DNA from: JAGUXG01 sp043798435
Lineage (GTDB): Bacteria; UBA9089; UBA9088; JAGUXG01
Reading direction: 5' to 3'
DNA length: 9,893 nucleotides
Assembly (NCBI GenBank): GCA_043798435.1
Contig: JAZDOR010000136.1
Coordinates: 1-9,893 of the forward strand
Below are positions 5,781 through 9,893 of the stretch, one piece after another (within the stretch, counting starts at the first letter, position 1; every line of letters begins with the position of its first letter). The notes beneath the pieces are model-generated. The model worked only from the letters and a program-made list of their open reading frames with translations. It was not told where the DNA came from and did no database searches. The position numbers were made by a program, and so were the translations under genes.

Positions 5781-5784
5781 ATGA
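5674..5784 (+). CDS. Doubtful 36-residue ORF overlapping the dehydratase start
   Basis: A small ORF from ATG 5674 (or ATG 5653 in the same frame) encodes a basic peptide with the segment KKGSDRARTKRK. Its TGA overlaps the dehydratase ATG as ATGA, an arrangement typical of translational coupling. This matters because the dehydratase has no Shine-Dalgarno of its own. However, the small ORF also has no recognisable ribosome-binding site and I do not recognise the peptide. It may be chance. Confidence 0.2.
   Translation: MSGETEKHIMPRINQVSKKGSDRARTKRKFLYNQML
5767..5772 (+). promoter_or_regulatory. -10 box just before the dehydratase start
   Basis: A perfect TATAAT ends 8 bases before the ATG at 5781. 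No convincing -35 hexamer is found at 16-18 bases upstream (CTGACA at 5735-5740 is 26 bases away). It matches the close -10-to-ATG spacing seen for two other genes in this window. Confidence 0.3.
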
Positions 5785-7793
5785 AAGTTTTAATTACAGG
5801 TATAACAGGTTTTGTGGGAAGTCATTTGGCCGAATATATTTTAGCAGATTTTCCAAATGTTCAAATTTTAGGTCTGGTGCGTTGGCGGTCGCCCAAAGAA
5901 AATATAAGACATATTCTTGACAAAATCACCTTGTGTTACGGCGATTTAGTGGATATACCTTCTTTGAAAGCTGTTTTTAACGAACATAAGCCAGATATTA
6001 TTTTTCACCTGGCAGCCCAGTCGTATGTTGATTTTAGTTTTACATCGCCCATAGCCACATTAGAAGCAAATATAATTGGAACCTGCAACTTATTAGAAGC
6101 AGTAAAAGAATTAAAATTTAGCTCGCCTTACGACCCCATTGTCCATATATGTTCATCCTCTGAGGTTTATGGGCAGGTTAAAGAGGACGAGGTTCCGATA
6201 AGTGAAGATAATCCCTTTAGACCCGCTTCACCTTATGCTGTAAGCAAAGTGGCTGAAGATATGCTGGGTTTTCAATATTGGTTATCATGGAAGATAAAAA
6301 CGATAAGAACAAGGCTTTTTACCCATAGTGTAAGTAAATGGACCCCTGTCATCCTAAGAGATTCTAAAAGTGGACTGATAGATATTAGATATATTTCAGA
6401 GATAAGAAGTCCGTTAAAAAAGGGCGGCTACTTATCGGGAAAAATGCTTGAAGATGGCACCCAAATTTGGGATATGGAAAGGAGTAGTCTTGAGGTATGG
6501 AATGATAATAAATGGACAAAGATTAAGCGTTTATCCTGTCACTGCCTTAATAATCATAAAATATTGGAAATAGCCTCCAGGGGCGGCGTAGTGGATGTTA
6601 CTGATAATCATTCCATAGTAAACGAAGATGGAAAAAAGGTTAAAGCCGGAGAATTAGCTCTTAACGATAAGGTAAAATTGACATCTCTTCCTGATGTAGA
6701 AATAACTTTTCTTCCGGAAGAATTAGCTTGGTTGTATGGTTTTTTTGTTGCTGAAGGATGTGTTACTGGTGGCCGAATGCGGATAGATAATGAGGATATA
6801 AATAAGATTAAAAGGGCACAAAGCATTTTGCTTAAATATTTGGCTGTTGATAGCAATATCAAAAGCTGGGGAAATATGTATCGGTTGACGGTGAGAAAGC
6901 CCTTTAATATCGCTAAAAGTTTTTATCAAAATTGTTATGCCAGTGATAAAAATAAAAAAATCCCAAAACTTATTTTAAATTCAGATAAAAAAACGAAACT
7001 TTCTTTTCTTCGTGGCTATAATGCAGGTGATGGGGATGAGAACAATAAAATAAAAAGCGAATTTTACAGATTTAAAACAAAATCTCCTATTTTAGCTACA
7101 GGATTATGTTATTTAGTGGAAACTGTATTGGGTGTAAAATATAGGATTGTTGTTGAGCATAGGGATGAGAATAGATATTTTGAGATAAGATGCCTTTCTC
7201 AAAGAGATACCAACAAGGGAAAATGGTTATTAAAGGATGATAATAGCATTGTTAAAATAACTGAATTGCAATATTTTGATGAGGTTTGGGATTTTGAAAC
7301 TGAAAATCACTGGTTTCACGCGGGTATTGGTGGCAATATTGTCCATAATACAGGTCCAAGACGGGGTGAGGTTTTTGCGGAGTCTGCTTTTGCCAAGCAG
7401 ATTGCGGCGATTGAAGCAGGTCTGGCACCACCAGTAGTTAAAGTAGGAAATTTAGATAGCATTCGGACTTTTTTGGATGTTAGGGATGCTGTCAAAGCCT
7501 ATTGGTTATTGGTAAATAAGTGTCTGCCAGGTGAAGTCTATAATGTAGGTGGAGCTGAGACAATGACCGTAAGGGAAATGCTACATAAATTGGTCAAGCT
7601 TTCTACGACAAAAAATATTGCTATTGAAGTTGACCCTGCCCGTTTAAGACCATCGGATGTAACATTGCAAATCCCTTGTATTGATAAATTTGTGCAGGCT
7701 ACAGGCTGGAAGGCAGAGATTGGATTTGACAAAACATTAGAGGATCTTCTAAAATACTGGCGGAATTATTACAAGGTAGAAAAAGTTAGATGA
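5781..7793 (+). CDS. GDP-mannose 4,6-dehydratase-family enzyme interrupted by an intein
   Basis: The 670-residue precursor contains a 329-residue short-chain dehydrogenase of the GDP-mannose 4,6-dehydratase/RMD group, split as residues 1-182 and 524-670. Host features: NAD(P)-binding GITGFVG (7-13), FHLAAQSYVDFSF (75-87), the active-site SSSEVYG (125-131) with Glu128, the YxxxK pair Tyr152/Lys156 in PYAVSK, and after the intein TGPRRGEVFAESAFAKQ, GNLDSIRTFLDVRDA and EVDPARLRPSDV. GMDs convert GDP-D-mannose to the 4-keto-6-deoxy intermediate leading to fucose, rhamnose or perosamine; a reductase of the RMD type or another NDP-sugar epimerase/dehydratase is possible. Removing 183-523 restores a continuous RTRLFTH-TGPRRG motif. 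The gene overlaps or abuts the MNT gene (ATGA at 7790), suggesting co-transcription. No Shine-Dalgarno is seen; the start is supported by the Rossmann strand beginning at residue 2. Confidence 0.88.
   Translation: MKVLITGITGFVGSHLAEYILADFPNVQILGLVRWRSPKENIRHILDKITLCYGDLVDIPSLKAVFNEHKPDIIFHLAAQSYVDFSFTSPIATLEANIIGTCNLLEAVKELKFSSPYDPIVHICSSSEVYGQVKEDEVPISEDNPFRPASPYAVSKVAEDMLGFQYWLSWKIKTIRTRLFTHSVSKWTPVILRDSKSGLIDIRYISEIRSPLKKGGYLSGKMLEDGTQIWDMERSSLEVWNDNKWTKIKRLSCHCLNNHKILEIASRGGVVDVTDNHSIVNEDGKKVKAGELALNDKVKLTSLPDVEITFLPEELAWLYGFFVAEGCVTGGRMRIDNEDINKIKRAQSILLKYLAVDSNIKSWGNMYRLTVRKPFNIAKSFYQNCYASDKNKKIPKLILNSDKKTKLSFLRGYNAGDGDENNKIKSEFYRFKTKSPILATGLCYLVETVLGVKYRIVVEHRDENRYFEIRCLSQRDTNKGKWLLKDDNSIVKITELQYFDEVWDFETENHWFHAGIGGNIVHNTGPRRGEVFAESAFAKQIAAIEAGLAPPVVKVGNLDSIRTFLDVRDAVKAYWLLVNKCLPGEVYNVGGAETMTVREMLHKLVKLSTTKNIAIEVDPARLRPSDVTLQIPCIDKFVQATGWKAEIGFDKTLEDLLKYWRNYYKVEKVR
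6327..7349 (+). mobile_element. Intein with LAGLIDADG homing endonuclease (341 aa)
   Basis: Precursor residues 183-523. The N-terminal splicing block is SVSKWTPVILRD with nucleophile Ser183; block B is DVTDNHSIV with the TxxH pair Thr274/His277; the C-terminal block is VWDFETENHWFHAGIGG...VHN, with His522 and Asn523 followed by extein Thr524. All residues needed for class 1 protein splicing are present. Between them lie two dodecapeptide motifs, LAWLYGFFVAEG (315-326, acidic Glu325) and LRGYNAGDGD (410-419, acidic Asp417), the signature of a LAGLIDADG homing endonuclease, so the element looks both splicing- and homing-competent. The Ser1/Thr+1 pairing resembles archaeal DNA polymerase inteins. 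The frame is intact throughout. The intein is noticeably more A/T-rich than the exteins by eye. It sits in the conserved NHxSPRRG-type motif of GMD, typical of inteins choosing active-site positions. Confidence 0.93.
7482..7770 (+). repeat. Direct repeat, copy 1 (dehydratase 3' end)
   Basis: This stretch of the dehydratase, from RDAVKAYWLL to about KYWRNYY, recurs 1031 bases downstream at 8513-8801 with no insertions or deletions and about 89% base identity by eye. The two copies flank the MNT-HEPN pair as direct repeats. Confidence 0.85.
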
Positions 7794-7799
7794 GGGGAG
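7793..7799 (+). promoter_or_regulatory. Shine-Dalgarno of the MNT gene
   Basis: AGGGGAG lies 8 bases before the ATG at 7808, favouring that start over the ATG at 7790 that overlaps the dehydratase stop. Confidence 0.55.
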
Positions 7800-7807
7800 A
7801 TATCCGT

Positions 7808-8131
7808 ATGAAACTTGAAAGTAATATCTTACAGGAAATAATCGGAAGGTTAACTAAAAGTTTTACTCTTGAAAAAATAATTCTATTTGGTTCCCAAGTT
7901 TGTGGCAAGCCTACTATGAATAGTGATATAGATTTGCTGATAATCAAGAAAGATGTTAAGTCTAAAAGGAGTGAAGCTGTTAAAATAAGAAAAACATTGA
8001 GGGGTTTTAAGGTGCCTTTTGATATAATTGTTACCACTCCTCAGGAGTTTGAGTTTTACAGCAGGGAATGGATTAATTCTGTATTTGCAGAAGCCAGGGA
8101 GAAGGGAATAGTTATATATGAGAGAGCATGA
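7808..8131 (+). CDS. MNT-domain nucleotidyltransferase (HEPN partner, antitoxin-like)
   Basis: The 107-residue protein is a minimal nucleotidyltransferase (COG1669/HI0073-like). The signature is ILFGSQVCGKPTMNSDIDLLI: Gly28-Ser29, then ten residues, then Asp40-x-Asp42 (GSX10DXD). A third carboxylate, Asp72, is in PFDIIV. In studied HEPN-MNT systems the MNT protein adds AMP to the HEPN partner and neutralises it; activity here is inferred. All three metal-binding carboxylates are present, so the enzyme looks intact. The start at 7808 is chosen for its Shine-Dalgarno and because family members begin near MKL; an alternative ATG at 7790 adds six residues and overlaps the dehydratase stop as ATGA. 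The 3' end overlaps the HEPN gene by 14 bases, as usual for such pairs. Confidence 0.87.
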   Translation: MKLESNILQEIIGRLTKSFTLEKIILFGSQVCGKPTMNSDIDLLIIKKDVKSKRSEAVKIRKTLRGFKVPFDIIVTTPQEFEFYSREWINSVFAEAREKGIVIYERA

Positions 8132-8402
8132 ACAGTTTTTAAGCTTAGCCAAAGCAGAATTGGTGCTTGTAAAGAAGGTTATAGATGATGATGGAATCAG
8201 AAAAGAGCTTGTTTTCTTTCATATTCAACAGGCTGTAGAGAAGGCGATAAAAGCGATTCTATCGCACAAAGGGGTAATTTTTCCAAAGACTCATGATATT
8301 GAAGATTTAATAGAACTTTCTTGGGCAAAGGGAATACAACTTCCAGACTATGTTGAGAGATTCCCTGAACTTACACCTTATGCCGTGGAATTCAGATATT
8401 GA
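8118..8402 (+). CDS. HEPN-domain protein, shortened by an in-frame TGA
   Basis: The 94-residue product matches the N-terminal and central parts of COG2250-type HEPN proteins: an alpha-helical start (REHEQFLSLAKAEL), FFHIQQAVEKAIKAIL (34-49) and FPKTHDIEDLIEL (56-68), then ELTPYAVEFRY before TGA at 8400-8402. The same frame continues for 29 codons to a second TGA at 8490-8492 with FPDEEAEDAN...FLRLAEN, the acidic helical tail expected of this family. The gene thus seems to have lost its last helix through one nonsense change. HEPN proteins paired with MNT proteins act as RNases or otherwise toxic partners in characterised systems. The usual RX4-6H catalytic motif near the last helices is not seen in either the short or extended form. 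The pair may be decaying, or the truncation may have relieved toxicity. Confidence 0.8.
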   Translation: MREHEQFLSLAKAELVLVKKVIDDDGIRKELVFFHIQQAVEKAIKAILSHKGVIFPKTHDIEDLIELSWAKGIQLPDYVERFPELTPYAVEFRY

Positions 8403-8492
8403 TTTCCAGATGAAGAGGCAGAAGACGCCAATGAATTTTTAAGATTGGCAGAAAACTTTATTCACTATACTGAAAGCATCTTAAAAGACTGA
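8403..8492 (+). pseudogene. Detached 3' end of the HEPN gene
   Basis: This stretch is in the same frame as the HEPN gene right after its TGA. It encodes 29 residues, FPDEEAEDANEFLRLAENF then IHYTESILKD, resembling the normal C-terminal helix of HEPN proteins. There is no start codon or ribosome-binding site, so it would be translated only by readthrough. Recoding of TGA as an amino acid is unlikely because tsaD, the dehydratase and the MNT gene all end in TGA. Confidence 0.65.
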
Positions 8493-8510
8493 TGTGGTGA
8501 AAATATGCAC

Positions 8511-8842
8511 TTAGAGATGCTGTCAAAGTTTATTGGTTATTGGTAAATAAGTGTCTGCCAGGTGAGGTCTATAATATAGGTGGGGCTGAGACAATGACCG
8601 TAGGGGAAATGTTGAATAGATTGGTCAAGCTTTCTACGACAAAAAATATAGCTATTGAGGTTGATCCTTCTCGTTTAAGACCATCGGATGTAACCCTGCA
8701 AATCCCCTGTATTGATAAATTTGTCAAAGCTACCGGCTGGAAGCCAGAGATTAAATTTGACAAAACATTAGAAGACCTTCTGAATTACTGGCGGGAGTAT
8801 TATAGCAAACATTCAGGAAAGAAATTTATGAAATCGCACTAA
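8511..8842 (+). pseudogene. Truncated second copy of the dehydratase 3' end
   Basis: From 8511 the sequence repeats the dehydratase gene from its RDAVK codons onward. It encodes RDAVKVYWLLVNKCLPGEVYN and the rest of the C-terminal domain, ending YYSKHSGKKFMKSH before TAA at 8840. Over about 97 aligned residues only about a dozen differ. The reading frame is open, but a TGA sits just upstream (8498-8500) and no ATG lies in frame. A TTG at 8540 is the first possible start and has no Shine-Dalgarno. The fragment lacks the whole Rossmann domain and cannot be an active enzyme. It carries residues that look more consensus-like (VGEML, GWKPEI) than those in the intein-bearing gene, so it may be the remnant of the original resident copy. 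It serves as direct repeat copy 2. Confidence 0.85.
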
Positions 8843-8866
8843 ATCATTGTGAATTAAAGAGATAGA

Positions 8867-9823
8867 ATGTTAAATTTAGAACTTTATAAAAAATTATATT
8901 TAATCCGAAAGAGCGAAGAAGAAATTGTCAAATATTATCCTGAAGACGATATGAAGACTCCTATGCATATGTCCATGGGAGAAGAGGCAATAGCAGTGGG
9001 CATTTGCCATGCTCTAAAATTAGAAGATCAGGTCTTTTGCAGCTATAGGTCGCATGCATTATATTTGGCAAAAACAGAGAATACAGATAATTTTTTTGCA
9101 GAAATGTATGGCAAATCTACCAGTTTACAAAAAGGAAAGGGTGGGTCAATGCACTTATGTGAGCCTGCCCTTGGGTTTATGGGAGCTTCGGCAATAGTTG
9201 CCAGCCAAATCCCGGTTGCGGTTGGATCCGCTTTTGCAAATAAGATACTTAAAAATGGTAAGATAGTAACTGTATTTTTCGGTGATGGGGCTGTCGATGA
9301 AGGGGTTTTTTGGGAAAGTTTGAATGTAGCTTGTTTAATGGAATTGCCTATCTTGTTTGTTTGCGAGGATAACGATTTTGCTGTCCATACTCCATCATCA
9401 GTAAGGCATGGATATGCTTCAATTACCGAGATCGTTTCAAACTTTAATTGTAATGTGTTTCAAGATGAAACGACTGATGTAGAGGCTATTTATAAATTGA
9501 CTCAGGGTGCAATAAAAAAGATAAAGAAAAGCCAACAGCCTTGTTTTCTTCATCTAAAATATTATCGTTATCTAGAACATGTGGGTATTAATGAGGATTT
9601 TGAAGCTGGATACCGCTTGAGAAATGAATTTGAAAAATGGCTCAAAAAGGACCCTATAAAACTGCAAAGGAATAGATTGATCAAATTAGGGTTAGAAGAT
9701 GAAATTCGGGCAATAGAAAAGGAGATAGATTCAAAAGTCAATGACAGTATTGCCGCAGCTAAAAAAGCGCCTTTTGCAGATAAAGATGAGTTATATAGAG
9801 GGGTTTTGGCAGAAGTTTGTTAG
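8867..9823 (+). CDS. Thiamine-pyrophosphate-dependent dehydrogenase E1 alpha subunit
   Basis: The 318-residue protein belongs to the 2-oxoacid/acetoin dehydrogenase E1-alpha family, which with a beta subunit decarboxylates a 2-oxoacid using TPP. Motifs: MHMSMGEEAIAVG (33-45), YRSHALYLA (60-68), GKGGSMHL (90-97), the TPP/Mg2+ motif GDGAVDEGVFWESLN (139-153) ending at EDN (167-169), and YRYLEHVGINEDFEAGYR (233-250), where the classical enzymes have the HGHS-x-DP loop. The EDN ending has Asp where most members have Asn. No beta subunit gene follows before the repeat at 9834. E1 homologues of this length next to sugar-nucleotide genes are known in surface-polysaccharide clusters, where they may act outside central metabolism; that role here is inference. 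Only weak Shine-Dalgarno-like AAAGAGAT precedes the ATG. Length (318) is near the family's usual 320-360. Confidence 0.85.
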   Translation: MLNLELYKKLYLIRKSEEEIVKYYPEDDMKTPMHMSMGEEAIAVGICHALKLEDQVFCSYRSHALYLAKTENTDNFFAEMYGKSTSLQKGKGGSMHLCEPALGFMGASAIVASQIPVAVGSAFANKILKNGKIVTVFFGDGAVDEGVFWESLNVACLMELPILFVCEDNDFAVHTPSSVRHGYASITEIVSNFNCNVFQDETTDVEAIYKLTQGAIKKIKKSQQPCFLHLKYYRYLEHVGINEDFEAGYRLRNEFEKWLKKDPIKLQRNRLIKLGLEDEIRAIEKEIDSKVNDSIAAAKKAPFADKDELYRGVLAEVC

Positions 9824-9833
9824 AAGAAGAGGA

Positions 9834-9893
9834 GTAACTATTCAGCTATCCTAAATGTGTAAGAAAGAAGAGGTGGAGAAAATAGGGAGAATT
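9834..9893. repeat. Inverted-repeat element, copy C (left arm only)
   Basis: GTAACTATTCAGC, then TGTAAGAAAG at 9856 and a purine-rich tract with GGAGAAAATAGGGAGAATT, match the left arms of copies A and B. The spacing between the two conserved words is the long form, as in the left arm of copy B. The element starts 10 bases after the E1-alpha stop codon and runs off the window; the right arm should lie beyond 9893. Confidence 0.55.

Noticed and set aside
6327..7349. Group I/II intron or a plain domain insertion instead of an intein
   Set aside because: The frame is continuous, with no intron RNA core needed. Splicing blocks with Ser1, TxxH, HN and Thr+1 exactly border the segment, and the host motif rejoins without gap.
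8197..8224. R-x6-H in the HEPN protein (Arg28 to His35) as the RNase motif
   Set aside because: It falls in the early helices within the conserved FFHIQQAVEKA region, not at the position of the catalytic RX4-6H motif of toxic HEPN proteins.
8400..8402. TGA in the HEPN gene read as an amino acid (alternative genetic code or selenocysteine)
   Set aside because: tsaD, the dehydratase and MNT genes all use TGA as their real stop, and Trp and Gly are encoded by normal codons. No selenocysteine context is evident.
8540..8842. Functional small protein starting at TTG
   Set aside because: It is a clear 5'-truncated copy of the dehydratase C-terminus with no Shine-Dalgarno and no Rossmann domain.
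9855..9893. New gene beginning at ATG 9855 and open to the window end
   Set aside because: The frame lies entirely in the purine-rich arm of repeat copy C, and similar arms elsewhere are non-coding.

Overview
The window looks like a piece of an AT-rich genome from an uncultivated Gram-negative (diderm) bacterium. The diderm call rests on a signal-peptide-bearing small outer-membrane beta-barrel protein at the left end and on surface-polysaccharide-type genes at the right end. Bacterial rather than archaeal origin is supported by strong Shine-Dalgarno sites (upstream of the barrel gene and tsaD) and by sigma70-like promoters. I cannot assign a phylum from sequence alone. Spacers rich in degenerate 7-base repeats and inverted-repeat elements would fit a repeat-rich environmental genome.

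Layout. Bases 1-170 carry a promoter and a doubled Shine-Dalgarno region for the barrel protein (171-758). A 212-bp inverted-repeat element (803-1014) separates it from three minus-strand genes read right to left: tsaD (2651-3625), a flavodoxin-family protein (1931-2428) and an alpha/beta hydrolase (1029-1751). A second copy of the inverted-repeat element (2484-2642) lies between tsaD and the flavodoxin gene. A 360-bp spacer of heptamer repeats and a well-formed promoter lead into a plus-strand membrane sensor (3986-5485) with a RegB-like GGxxSPF motif, a GAF domain and a degenerate GGDEF domain.

The right half is an accessory sugar-nucleotide locus. A GDP-mannose 4,6-dehydratase-family gene (5781-7793) is interrupted in frame by a complete 341-residue intein with a LAGLIDADG homing endonuclease (6327-7349), placed exactly in the conserved TGPRRG motif of the host enzyme. 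The gene is followed by an MNT nucleotidyltransferase/HEPN pair (7808-8402), a toxin-antitoxin-like module whose HEPN partner is cut short by an in-frame TGA. Next comes a second, intein-free but 5'-truncated copy of the dehydratase 3' end (8511-8842), about 89% identical at the DNA level by eye. A thiamine-pyrophosphate-dependent E1-alpha dehydrogenase gene (8867-9823) follows, and the window ends in the left arm of a third inverted-repeat element (9834-9893).

How the parts relate. The left genes are unconnected housekeeping, stress and envelope functions with their own promoters. The right genes suggest part of a surface-glycan cluster in which two kinds of selfish element (intein with homing endonuclease, MNT-HEPN pair) have accumulated on one dehydratase gene and left a duplicated gene end behind. 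Several genes have a -10 box only 7-8 bases before the ATG, which suggests leaderless transcripts.
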